Part shown: in pieces, positions 37,581 through 45,411 of the stretch
Position numbering within the stretch: position 1 is the first letter of the stretch
Layout of the letters: each line of letters begins with the position of its first letter
Assembly (NCBI GenBank): GCA_903970185.1
Contig: CAJCIC010000076.1
Location: 1-55,925 of the forward strand
Direction of reading: 5' to 3'
Length of the DNA stretch: 55,925 nucleotides
Source of the DNA: Gammaproteobacteria bacterium
Lineage (GTDB): Bacteria; Pseudomonadota; Gammaproteobacteria; Burkholderiales; Burkholderiaceae_D
Position numbers and translations under genes: made by a program
Notes under the pieces: model-generated
Seen by the model: the letters and a program-made list of their open reading frames with translations, nothing else
What the model was told of the DNA's origin: nothing
Database searches by the model: none

Positions 37581-38150
37581 TCATTGCAGCTTGGCCACTT
37601 CACGCCTGCGAAAGCATTGTGGGCCGTGGTCGTTGACGATGCCAACCGATTGCATCCAGGCGTAGACGATGACCGGGCCGACAAACTTGAATCCGCGAGC
37701 CTTAAGGGCTGCCGAGATTTCTTCGGAGAGGGCCGTCTTAGCCGGCACCTGGGTGGCTTTGGACTGAATCGGCTTGCCGCCTGCGAGGCCCCAGATGAAT
37801 TCGGAGAAGTCTTCACCGGCTTTTGCCTTGGCGACAAAGATGCGCGCACCGTTAATCGTCGCCTCGATCTTGGAGCGCGAGCGCACGATGCCTTGGTCGG
37901 CCAGCAAGCGCTGAATATCGCGCTCGCCAAAGCGCGCGACGCGTTGTGGATCGAAGGCCTTGAAGGCCCGGCGAAACGCCTCCCGTTTGCGCAAGATGGT
38001 GACCCATGCAAGGCCCGCCTGGAAGCCTTCAAGCATCAACATTTCCCAAAGCGCCCGGCTGTCGCGAACCGGCACGCCCCACTCGCGGTCATGGTAGCTG
38101 GCAAGAAGCGGATCGTTTTGTGCCCAGCCGCATCGCAATTGGTTCGCCAT
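37581..38150 (-). CDS. tag: DNA-3-methyladenine glycosylase I
   Basis: A 189-residue HhH-superfamily base-excision enzyme. The diagnostic N-terminus RCGWAQNDPLLASYHDREWG has the zinc-binding Cys and His; it is followed by LWEMLMLEGFQAGLAWVTIL with the base-flipping region and FKFVGPVIVYAWMQSVGIVN near the C-terminus. It removes 3-methyladenine from alkylated DNA. The C-terminal HGPQCFRR carries the remaining zinc ligands. ATG 38150 starts the conserved part; the frame runs 56 codons further upstream without similarity. It lies 106 bases downstream of the beta-helix lipoprotein gene on the same strand. Confidence 0.95.
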   Translation of the reverse strand: MANQLRCGWAQNDPLLASYHDREWGVPVRDSRALWEMLMLEGFQAGLAWVTILRKREAFRRAFKAFDPQRVARFGERDIQRLLADQGIVRSRSKIEATINGARIFVAKAKAGEDFSEFIWGLAGGKPIQSKATQVPAKTALSEEISAALKARGFKFVGPVIVYAWMQSVGIVNDHGPQCFRRREVAKLQ

Positions 38151-38256
38151 CTCCGAGCTCCCTGAAGTCTTGTTGCCATGGCAATGCCAACAGCTGCCCA
38201 ACGCCGCCTGGCGCGCGCCACTGCCGATCGTGCATCGTAAACGGCGACGCTCTGAT

Positions 38257-39966
38257 TCAGTTGGCGGTGCCCTCGACGGCGCCCGCTGTACAGCCGTTGG
38301 CAGCGCGCACGACACCACGCTGATCGGTGGCGGGACAGCCTTGGCCGATGCCCGCAGCAGGACTTGACAACCCAGGCAAGAGCGTCAGCGTTGGCCCACC
38401 ATTGGCAGAAAGTTGCGCGGGCAAGAGCGGGTTGCTAAACAGCGTGCCGGGCGTGCAGGCCGGATCCGGGTTGCTGCACACGAGGTGATCAAGTGGCCAT
38501 TGCAGATCGTGGCTGCCAACACTATTGCCCGAGGCGCATTGCATCGGCGAGCCACAGTCCTCTGTGGTGTTCTCAGATAAAAGCGTGTTGTTGATCGTAA
38601 GCGCGGTGCCACCTGCAATCGATGCCCCGAAATAGCCGCTGCCACCAGGTGCGGTATTGCCAAAAAAGGTCAGATTGGTCAGCGTGCCGCCGTTGCCGGC
38701 GAGAAAAATCGCACCGCCAAGGCCCACCAGGGCGGAATTCCTAAACAGCGTGTCATTGGTGAATTGCAGCGTACTGCCATCAGAAAAAAGCGCCCCGCCG
38801 CTGCCTGCAGCGACGTTGTTGGAAAGTGTCGAGGCGGTCATCACGAGCTGTGAGTTGTGAAAGTACAAGGCACCGCCACCCGGCGCCGAATTGGCATTGA
38901 AGGTGCTGCGATCGATCGTCGTCGTCTGCATCGCGCCATCGGGGGTTCGAAACACCGCACCCCCCAGCGCCCCGGATCCGGCCGCATTGGATGCGAAAGT
39001 CGAGCCGCAAATGGTGACTGAAAAGGCTTCTGCGCCGTCCATCGAGATGGCACCGCCATTGCCGCCGTTGCCGACTTCACCGCCATTGACCGTGCATTGG
39101 CTGGAGATGTTGTTCGCGCCGTTGCCCGTGGCCTGATTCGATGTGAACGTGCTGTTGTAGACCGACAGGTCGCCAAACAGCGCGCCGATCGCACCGCCGT
39201 TGGAGGCCTTGTTGGAAATGAAGGTACTGCCAACCACTGTGGTTCCCAATGAGCCCAGCGTATAGATTGCGCCGCCCGCGACGTCAGGACCGGTGGCAGG
39301 GCCGGTGTTGTTCTTGAAGACCGTGTTAAAGACGTTGAGGATGCCGTCGCGCACGTAGACGGCAGCGCCACCGCCGTCATTTTCAGTGCCCTGCGAGCAC
39401 GGCGCAGGCGCAGGCGGAATCGGCGTGCCCGTTGACTTGCCGTTTTGCAAGGTGATGTTCTGGATCGTGACGGTTGTCGTCGTGTGCTGGAAGTTGGGCG
39501 AATTGAAAGAAAAGAGCCGCGTCGTACCGCCCGCGTCAAGCGTGATCAGATTGCCGCCATCAATGGTGGTGTCAACATCAGTGCGAAGTGTCTGCTGCGC
39601 ATTGATTGCAATCGTCGCCGCCCCGCCGCAGTTAAAGTGAATCACCCCGCCTTGTGCCAAGGCGGCGGCAAGCGCCGCCTGGGTGCAACTCGCGGCAGTG
39701 CCCGTGCCGACCACCACCGTTGCCGCCTGCGTATTGGCCGATACCGGCGCCAGGCAGATCGCAGCCGGTGCTGGCGCGGGCCCCGGCGCAGGTGCTGGCG
39801 AGGGTGCACCGACCGGTGCCGGCGCTGGCGCAGGCGAGGGGCCCGATGCGACGGCAGACGCCGACCCACTGCCACCGCCTCCGCCGCCACACCCCGCCAA
39901 AAGCGCAGTGACACAAAGTGCCGCCACGGAATTTGACAACTGCGAACGCGACACGACGTCCCGCAC
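38257..39966 (-). CDS. Right-handed beta-helix surface lipoprotein (choice-of-anchor Q-like)
   Basis: A 569-residue product. AAGGAGG five bases before GTG 39966 decides the start. A lipoprotein signal ends LLAGCGGGGGG, then a Pro/Ala repeat linker (about 35 residues), then a domain beginning with a Cys-containing TQAALAAALAQGGVIHFNCG segment as in CSLREA-type proteins. About ten parallel beta-helix turns follow, with recurring GGAIY, GGAI and STF.SN motifs. The C-terminus TDQRGVVRAANGCTAGAVE matches the family ending seen in polymorphic outer-membrane-like proteins. It is probably anchored to the outer membrane, with the helix exposed. The function is unknown. It is 191 bases downstream of the TonB receptor gene. 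Confidence 0.83.
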   Translation of the reverse strand: MRDVVSRSQLSNSVAALCVTALLAGCGGGGGGSGSASAVASGPSPAPAPAPVGAPSPAPAPGPAPAPAAICLAPVSANTQAATVVVGTGTAASCTQAALAAALAQGGVIHFNCGGAATIAINAQQTLRTDVDTTIDGGNLITLDAGGTTRLFSFNSPNFQHTTTTVTIQNITLQNGKSTGTPIPPAPAPCSQGTENDGGGAAVYVRDGILNVFNTVFKNNTGPATGPDVAGGAIYTLGSLGTTVVGSTFISNKASNGGAIGALFGDLSVYNSTFTSNQATGNGANNISSQCTVNGGEVGNGGNGGAISMDGAEAFSVTICGSTFASNAAGSGALGGAVFRTPDGAMQTTTIDRSTFNANSAPGGGALYFHNSQLVMTASTLSNNVAAGSGGALFSDGSTLQFTNDTLFRNSALVGLGGAIFLAGNGGTLTNLTFFGNTAPGGSGYFGASIAGGTALTINNTLLSENTTEDCGSPMQCASGNSVGSHDLQWPLDHLVCSNPDPACTPGTLFSNPLLPAQLSANGGPTLTLLPGLSSPAAGIGQGCPATDQRGVVRAANGCTAGAVEGTAN

Positions 39967-40157
39967 GAAAGCCTCCTTTTGCCTGCAGGCCATTATTGGT
40001 CAGGGCGGCCGGAACCACAATCAGAGGCCATTCCGCACAGGTCCTAAGGATTTCCCGCGGCAGCCCTGGGCATGCACAGCATTTGCGTGGCGCGGTGCCA
40101 ACGGGTCAAGGGGCGGCGCACAGGACGTGCGGCCCATCACATGCCGTAAGGGGCAGG

Positions 40158-42533
40158 CTATAAGCGCCGCTCGAGCCTGACCGCAACCAGCGTCGTCGTG
40201 CGCCCCTGGCTTAGGACATTTTGCGACTGGCTGCCCTGGATCGTCTCGCCATCGGTCAGGTAGTTGATGCCAGCAAGGTTGGTGACGGAAAAGCGCAACT
40301 TGGTATCGGCGTCAAGCGTCCACAGCGCATAGCCATCGATCTGGCGTCGAAGACCGGTGTAGGTGCTGGTCGCGTCCGTCATTTGAACGGTATAAGGCGG
40401 CGTCCAGCTGACGTTGCCGCCAATCGTCCACGGCGCGCCCTTGATCTTGTAGTCAAAGCCCATGTTGCCAAGTACGCCAGGCTGCTGGTTGAGGCGGTTG
40501 TACGGCCCGGCAACATCGTCGACATTGGAGTGATAGATGCTCAGGTTGCCATGCAGCGTGATCGGCCACGCATTGCGCACGAAGTCATCGAGCTGCATCT
40601 TGGCGTCCATCTCGATGCCTTCTGTCGATGCATCGCCAAAGTTGATCGGCTCGGTGACCCAGCGCGGCACCTTCGAATAGACGACGTCATCAAGCGTCGT
40701 GACGTTGCGGATCAGATCGTGGATGCGCCTTGCAAATGCGCTGATCGACATGATGCCGCCGTCAAGCGTGTAGTGCTCGAGCGCAACGTCAATACCCTTG
40801 GCCCGCTCCGGTTTCAAATTGGGATTGCCAGTCGAATCTGGCGCCGATTCGACGTTGGTCCCGGTCACCGGATAAAGCGGGTTCACGGTTGGCAAAGCGA
40901 TCAGATTGGTCAGCGTCGGCGTGCGGTAACTCTCGGTGAGGCTGAAGCGCACCTGGTCGCGATCGGGCTGATCAAAGCGCCAGACAGCGTGCGCCAAGGG
41001 CGTCAAGACGCTACTGGTGTTATCGATTCTCTGGATCAGGTTATCGCTCAGCGTCTGGATGCCTTCCCAGCGCAAGCCGGCATTGGCGGCCCAGTCTTGC
41101 GCGGGTTCCCAATCATCCTGGGCGTAGAGGGCTCCGCGCATCACCGAGGCCTTCAGGTCGGTTCCGAACGCCGCCAGAATCGGCACGCCATTTTGCACCG
41201 TGTCTTGCGACTGGTTGCGATCGACGCGCTCGAATTCGCCGCCAGCCACAACGCTGTTGCCCAGAGGCGCGGCAACGGTCAGCTTGGCGGTTAGATTCTC
41301 GGAGCGATCGTTGATGTCAGTCGAGGTGTATTGCGTCAGGACCCGCGCGGGGCCGGTGAATTCATCCAGTAGCGCCTGTGTATCGGAGACAAAACCGCCC
41401 ACCGATCCGTGAATTTCAAGCTTGGTGCCAGGACCGAACTGCTTGTTCCATTGCGCCGTGATGCGTCCGAAGTCGGCGTCAGCGGTGCCCTGCGAGGTGC
41501 TGCTCGCATACGGCGCTGGCGTGACGCCTGAGAGTTGGTCAAGCGTGCCGAGAATTTCCGTACGCGTGCTTGAGACCGTGAAAAAGGGCTGGATGATCAA
41601 CTGCTCGCCCGGCGCAAGCTGCCACTGGATGCGCGAGGTGAAATGGACATTGTTGCGCTGGTCGACCTGGTTCGAATTGAGGTCCTGGTCAAGCTGGGTT
41701 GCCCCCGTCGGGATGTCGGTGAAAAGGCGCCGCGTCATGGTTTGTGTCAGGAAATCGCTCTGCGCAGCCGAGAGCGTGACGTTGTAGGTGCCATGGTCGC
41801 CAAAGATGTCGTTGCGAATCCATGACACGTTTGACTGTGCCCGGCCGGCTTCGTCGCCGAGTTGAACGCGGACCTCGTCGATATGCGTGCGCAAGGCTTC
41901 GCGCAGGACGATGTTGATGGTGCCTGCGATCGCCCTGGCCCCGGTCTCGGCCGTCGGCGCCCGGTAGATCTCGATCCTCTCGACCTGATCGGGCACCAGC
42001 TGATCGATTGAAAAGCCCGGGGGAATTCGCTCACCATTGATCAGGATCTGGGTATAGCCATTGCCAAGGCCGCGCATCACGATGTTGCCGCCACGGCGGG
42101 TCCTGCCCTGAATGGAAACGCCCGGCAGCCGCTTTAGGACCTCGTCGAGCGTCGAGTCACCGTAGCGCTCGATTTCTTCGCGACCCACGACAATCTTGGC
42201 TGCCGTCGACAGCCGGCGCTGCTCGTTGTCCGAGCGCGTGCCGTAGATCTCGGTGCGGTCGATCTCTTGATCGGGGCGGCACCGGCGCGAGGGCGAACTG
42301 GGCGGGCCCACGTCCTCGCCCGGCGGCGGCGCGGTGTCGGCAGGCGAAGGTCCAGGCGCTGGCGCAGGTGCTCCAGAAGGCGCGGCTGGATTTGCGGACG
42401 GACTTGCCTGTGCCGAAAGCATGCCGTTCGCAGGGGCGAGATTGAGCGCATCGGCCTGATCGGCAGCCAACGCTTGCGCAGCCCAAAGGAGCATCGGCGT
42501 GACGGCAAAGGGCCAGCGCCTAGCGGCAAACAA
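40158..42533 (-). CDS. TonB-dependent outer-membrane receptor
   Basis: A 791-residue receptor. Twin-Arg-containing signal peptide (MFAARRWPFAVTPMLLWAAQ then ALA), a Pro/Ala-rich spacer (SGAPAPAPGPSPADTAPPPG), then a plug domain (STLDEVLKRLPGVSIQG, GNIVMRGLGNGYTQILINGE, RIEIYRAPTAETGARAIAGT) and a 22-strand barrel ending in the aromatic-poor ..RLERRL. The plug resembles ferrienterochelin/catecholate or colicin receptors, but no Fur box was seen. The start is TTG 42533; the only in-frame ATG nearby would destroy the signal peptide. A spacer of about 70 residues before the plug is long. The ligand is unknown. Confidence 0.88.
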   Translation of the reverse strand: MFAARRWPFAVTPMLLWAAQALAADQADALNLAPANGMLSAQASPSANPAAPSGAPAPAPGPSPADTAPPPGEDVGPPSSPSRRCRPDQEIDRTEIYGTRSDNEQRRLSTAAKIVVGREEIERYGDSTLDEVLKRLPGVSIQGRTRRGGNIVMRGLGNGYTQILINGERIPPGFSIDQLVPDQVERIEIYRAPTAETGARAIAGTINIVLREALRTHIDEVRVQLGDEAGRAQSNVSWIRNDIFGDHGTYNVTLSAAQSDFLTQTMTRRLFTDIPTGATQLDQDLNSNQVDQRNNVHFTSRIQWQLAPGEQLIIQPFFTVSSTRTEILGTLDQLSGVTPAPYASSTSQGTADADFGRITAQWNKQFGPGTKLEIHGSVGGFVSDTQALLDEFTGPARVLTQYTSTDINDRSENLTAKLTVAAPLGNSVVAGGEFERVDRNQSQDTVQNGVPILAAFGTDLKASVMRGALYAQDDWEPAQDWAANAGLRWEGIQTLSDNLIQRIDNTSSVLTPLAHAVWRFDQPDRDQVRFSLTESYRTPTLTNLIALPTVNPLYPVTGTNVESAPDSTGNPNLKPERAKGIDVALEHYTLDGGIMSISAFARRIHDLIRNVTTLDDVVYSKVPRWVTEPINFGDASTEGIEMDAKMQLDDFVRNAWPITLHGNLSIYHSNVDDVAGPYNRLNQQPGVLGNMGFDYKIKGAPWTIGGNVSWTPPYTVQMTDATSTYTGLRRQIDGYALWTLDADTKLRFSVTNLAGINYLTDGETIQGSQSQNVLSQGRTTTLVAVRLERRL

Positions 42534-42927
42534 GATATGCGCCTGCGAAAACCGTGAAAAGCGCGCCTTGCGCTATCTGCAAAATGTTGACGGCCATGCG
42601 ATTTCCCGACAATGCCCAAGTCCGGGAAGCATTTTGCACAAGCGATCTGGCCAAACCGTCACGGTTGGCGCGACAGTTGTCAGGAATGTTCACCGCTAAG
42701 CTGCAAACGCAGTGCCAGCGCCGCCAGGCCGATTCGGCCCAACGGATGATTAACAGCCGAAGTAGCGGCGCTGGGAGGACGACAAAGACGCGCGTTGCAG
42801 GTGAGCGCCACCGCTGGCAAAGCCAGACGGTGACGACACTTCAGGGGTCAGCCTGCGACTGCTCTTAGCCGCAATGAGATCGAAATCGGAAGTCGCGGAT
42901 TTCGGGAAGTGCGAACGGCGAGCGCCC
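42534..42927. other. 394-base gene-free stretch upstream of the TonB receptor
   Basis: It holds a 9-base inverted repeat, TGCAAAATG (42578-42586) and CATTTTGCA (42630-42638), 45 and 97 bases upstream of the receptor start, possibly an operator. A second, 7-base hairpin (42881-42887 with 42898-42904) lies just beyond the stop of the small 55-residue ORF and might end its transcript. I see no other gene. A 93-residue minus-strand frame (42750-43031) overlaps the small ORF and has no ribosome-binding site. Confidence 0.5.
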
Positions 42928-43095
42928 CTACGATTCGCCCAGAGAGCGCCTGCGACCCGTGCCGCGCCGGCCCTGGTCGTGTCTGCGTCCTTCGCCAGGC
43001 CCGTTGGATTGACGGCGGTCTTCACCGTCATAGCTGTGCGAGTCGCTTGGCGTTTGCGTGTCTGACGTCTTTCCCTCTTCCTGTGAGTCGCTCAT
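42928..43095 (-). CDS. Small charged protein of unknown function, strong ribosome-binding site
   Basis: A 55-residue product, too hydrophilic to fold as a globule: an acidic N-half (MSDSQEEGKTSDTQTPSDSH) and an Arg/Gly-rich C-half (GRRHDQGRRGTGRRRS). A perfect AGGAGG stands 4 bases before ATG 43095, and a plausible sigma-70 promoter lies 28-55 bases upstream, so expression is likely despite the size. The Arg/Gly tail could bind nucleic acid or another acidic partner, but that is inference. No similar protein is recognised. It sits alone between the LrgB gene and the TonB receptor gene. Confidence 0.6.
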   Translation of the reverse strand: MSDSQEEGKTSDTQTPSDSHSYDGEDRRQSNGPGEGRRHDQGRRGTGRRRSLGES

Positions 43096-43122
43096 TTTGC
43101 CTCCTGAGTGTGTCGAACAAAG

Positions 43123-43150
43123 ACTATATCGGGATCGTCCTATCGCGCAA
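43123..43150 (-). promoter_or_regulatory. Probable sigma-70 promoter of the 55-residue ORF
   Basis: On the minus strand TATAGT (complement of 43123-43128) matches 5 of 6 -10 bases and TTGCGC (complement of 43145-43150) the first three -35 bases, with a 16-base spacer. It precedes AGGAGG and ATG 43095. Confidence 0.45.
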
Positions 43151-43273
43151 TCCCCAAACAGCGCCGCTTGCCCATCTTCGATGCCACTGTTACAAATCCG
43201 AAGGTGTTGAGCACGCGCCGGCGACACGCCAACCGTGCCGAGACGGCCTGATTCGCCACAGGTTTTGACGGCT

Positions 43274-43990
43274 TCAGATCTTCAACCAGGTCAACACCAG
43301 CGGTACAACCAGCGGTGTAAAGACTGCGTTAAGGCCCATGGCGATGCCAGCAAACGTTCCCGCAATCGGATCAACGGTGAAGGCGCGCGCCGTGCCGATG
43401 CCGTGCGCGGCAAGGCCCGCCGCAAATCCACGTGCCGCGTAATCGCGCATGCGCAACAGGTTCATCAACGGCGTCACCACGATGGCGCCGGTGATACCGG
43501 TCAGAATCACAAGGGCCGCAGTCAAGGAAGGAATGCCGCCCAGGGCTTCGGTGACGGCCATGGCAACGCCTGCCGTTACCGATTTCGGGGCAAGCGAGAC
43601 CAGCACCTCACGCGGCACGCCCATCGCCCGGGCAATGAGCAGGGCCGACGTGATGGCCACAAGAGCGCCAACGCCAAGCGCAGCCGCCATCGGCAGCAGG
43701 TCGCGGGCGACCAGCTGGCGGTGGCGGTAGAGCGGCACGCCAAGCGCGACAGTGGCAGGCCCGAGAAGGAAATGCACAAACTGGGCGCCGTCGAAATACG
43801 TCTTGTAGCTCACGCCGCTTGCGGCGAGCAAGGCACCGATGAAAACAATCGAGATCAACACCGGGTTGACGAGCGGGTGGCGCTTGCTCGCAGCAGCCAG
43901 CCCGTCGGCAAGCACCCACACGACAAGCGTTGCCGTCAGCCAGAAAAGGGGCGAACTTGCGAGGTAGACCCAAAGCGTCGGACTATTCAT
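43274..43990 (-). CDS. LrgB-family membrane protein
   Basis: A 238-residue protein with about seven hydrophobic helices. FVHFLLGPATVALGVPLYRH is the LrgB signature, followed by LAPKSVTAGVAMAVTEALGG and LAAHGIGTARAF. LrgB/CidB proteins pair with LrgA/CidA in cell-lysis control, and plant and bacterial relatives move glycolate, pyruvate or acetate. The start overlaps the LrgA stop by 8 bases, so both subunits are made together. It closes the long minus-strand run that begins at the oxidase gene. Confidence 0.9.
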   Translation of the reverse strand: MNSPTLWVYLASSPLFWLTATLVVWVLADGLAAASKRHPLVNPVLISIVFIGALLAASGVSYKTYFDGAQFVHFLLGPATVALGVPLYRHRQLVARDLLPMAAALGVGALVAITSALLIARAMGVPREVLVSLAPKSVTAGVAMAVTEALGGIPSLTAALVILTGITGAIVVTPLMNLLRMRDYAARGFAAGLAAHGIGTARAFTVDPIAGTFAGIAMGLNAVFTPLVVPLVLTWLKI

Positions 43991-44363
43991 CGGCCCTTCC
44001 CTGCACCCGTTTCATCAGCCTGAAGACGCCCACCGTGACCACCAGGGTTAGCGTCGTCGAGACGAGAAGCGCAACCGCCAAGGCGCCGCCGTGGGCTGCG
44101 ACGAGCCCCATGTACTGCACGACACCGACTCCTGCTGGCACGAAAAGCAGCGCCAGATTGGCAAGCAGGCCAAGCGACACCTGACCCACGGGGCCTGCCA
44201 CTAACGCCTCATCCGAAAAAGGTCGCAGCCGATTCCAGAGTGCAAGGCCGACGACAAGCAGTGCAAGCCCGAGCACCGGACCTGGCACCGGAAGATGCAA
44301 GCCCCTGGCCATGACTTCACCGATCAATTGGCATACGAGAAGGATAGAAAGCCCACGGACCAT
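43983..44363 (-). CDS. LrgA/CidA-family membrane protein
   Basis: A 126-residue, four-helix protein. GLSILLVCQLIGEVMARGLH and LPVPGPVLGLALLVVGLALW hold the CidA/LrgA pattern, and LGLLANLALLFVPAGVGVVQ is the conserved third helix. It is a holin-like partner of LrgB; in several bacteria the pair has been linked to pyruvate or other small-acid transport. ATG 44363 is chosen because the family starts right before the first helix; the frame is open further upstream, and a GTG ten codons earlier is an alternative. It follows the CobW gene by 40 bases. Confidence 0.87.
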   Translation of the reverse strand: MVRGLSILLVCQLIGEVMARGLHLPVPGPVLGLALLVVGLALWNRLRPFSDEALVAGPVGQVSLGLLANLALLFVPAGVGVVQYMGLVAAHGGALAVALLVSTTLTLVVTVGVFRLMKRVQGRADE

Positions 44364-44403
44364 CTGATCTACCGTTTCATCCTTTTGAGTGACACGCCAC
44401 AAT

Positions 44404-45411
44404 TCATTTTTGGATGGCAGCGTTGGCGCAGTTCGCAAAAACGCGCGTGCCAAGCAGCATGCGCGTGAGTGCCTCGGGCTGGAATCGTCCGGCAAGTCCG
44501 ATGGCGGTTATCGCCAGCGGGTAGCAGGCACTTGCCGTCTTGAGGCGACGCACTCGGCCACGAGACCCTGAGAACTGCACGAGAACCAGGCCATTTTCAG
44601 TCATGAGAAAGCCTTTCATGCGCAGGGTGCCTTCGGGCATGCGCAAGAGCATTTCGCGCAGTCTCGCTTCGGCAACAATCTCGTCAAGTTCGAGCGCATA
44701 AGATTGAAACAACTCGCCATGCGCGGGCGTTGACGCCTGATTTCGCGCTTGCACCGGCAAGCGCTGGCTTTGGCGTATTGCTTTCCCACCTGCTGATTTC
44801 AACGCAGCTCCCTCTGTCCAGCCGATGACTTCGCCTGGAACCTGTGCAAACGCGCATTCGATCAGTGCGGGAGACGGCGCATGACGCATGATTTCTGCGC
44901 GCACGCGCGCCAACCCAGCGCGATCGACGAGATCACACTTATTGAGCAGAAGAATATCGGCCGCGCGCAACTGGCGCACGATCGAGTCGGCAAGCAAGGG
45001 GTCTGCGCACTGCTCAAGGATGGCGCTGGCATCGACCATGACGATCACCGACTCGAGCAAAAGCGCGGCATCGGCAAGTCCGACCGCGGCAATGCGCCAC
45101 GGATCGGAGACGCCGCTGGCCTCGATGACGATCGCCTGTGGCGGATCGTCGCTGTCGATGACGGCAATCAGCGCGCTCGTCAAGTCGCTACCGATCTGGC
45201 AGCAGATACAGCCGTTGGTGAGTCTGATGACCGAATCGGCGCGCGCTTTTATCAATGCCGCGTCGATGTTGATTGCACCGAAATCGTTGACGAAAACGGC
45301 AACGCGCGCATTCTTCGCGGTTGCGAGCAGCCGATTCAGAAGGGTGGTCTTGCCAGAGCCGAGAAAGCCGCCGACGACATACAGCGAAATCGGAGCGCGC
45401 ACCAGGTTCAT
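44404..45411 (-). CDS. CobW/COG0523-family GTPase (metallochaperone-like)
   Basis: A 335-residue G3E GTPase. Walker A GGFLGSGKTT (residues 14-23), the metal motif NGCICC (Cys68, Cys70, Cys71), IEASGVSDP in the switch region and NKCD for guanine specificity are intact. The C-terminal CobW-C domain contains EGTLRMKGF. There is no His-rich tail. COG0523 proteins deliver Zn, Co or other metals to target enzymes. ATG 45411 overlaps the stop of an amidohydrolase gene by four bases; the amidohydrolase class binds one or two divalent metals, so it is the obvious client. That link is inferred from coupling only. Confidence 0.9.
   Translation of the reverse strand: MNLVRAPISLYVVGGFLGSGKTTLLNRLLATAKNARVAVFVNDFGAINIDAALIKARADSVIRLTNGCICCQIGSDLTSALIAVIDSDDPPQAIVIEASGVSDPWRIAAVGLADAALLLESVIVMVDASAILEQCADPLLADSIVRQLRAADILLLNKCDLVDRAGLARVRAEIMRHAPSPALIECAFAQVPGEVIGWTEGAALKSAGGKAIRQSQRLPVQARNQASTPAHGELFQSYALELDEIVAEARLREMLLRMPEGTLRMKGFLMTENGLVLVQFSGSRGRVRRLKTASACYPLAITAIGLAGRFQPEALTRMLLGTRVFANCANAAIQK

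Noticed and set aside
40221..41294. 357-codon ORF antisense to the TonB receptor
   Set aside because: It is a shadow of the receptor barrel with no family features.
42534..42640. Fur box ahead of the TonB receptor
   Set aside because: No GATAATGATAATCATTATC-like array was found; only the TGCAAAATG repeat.
42750..43031. 93-codon minus-strand ORF
   Set aside because: It overlaps the 55-residue ORF, which has a perfect ribosome-binding site, whereas this one has none.
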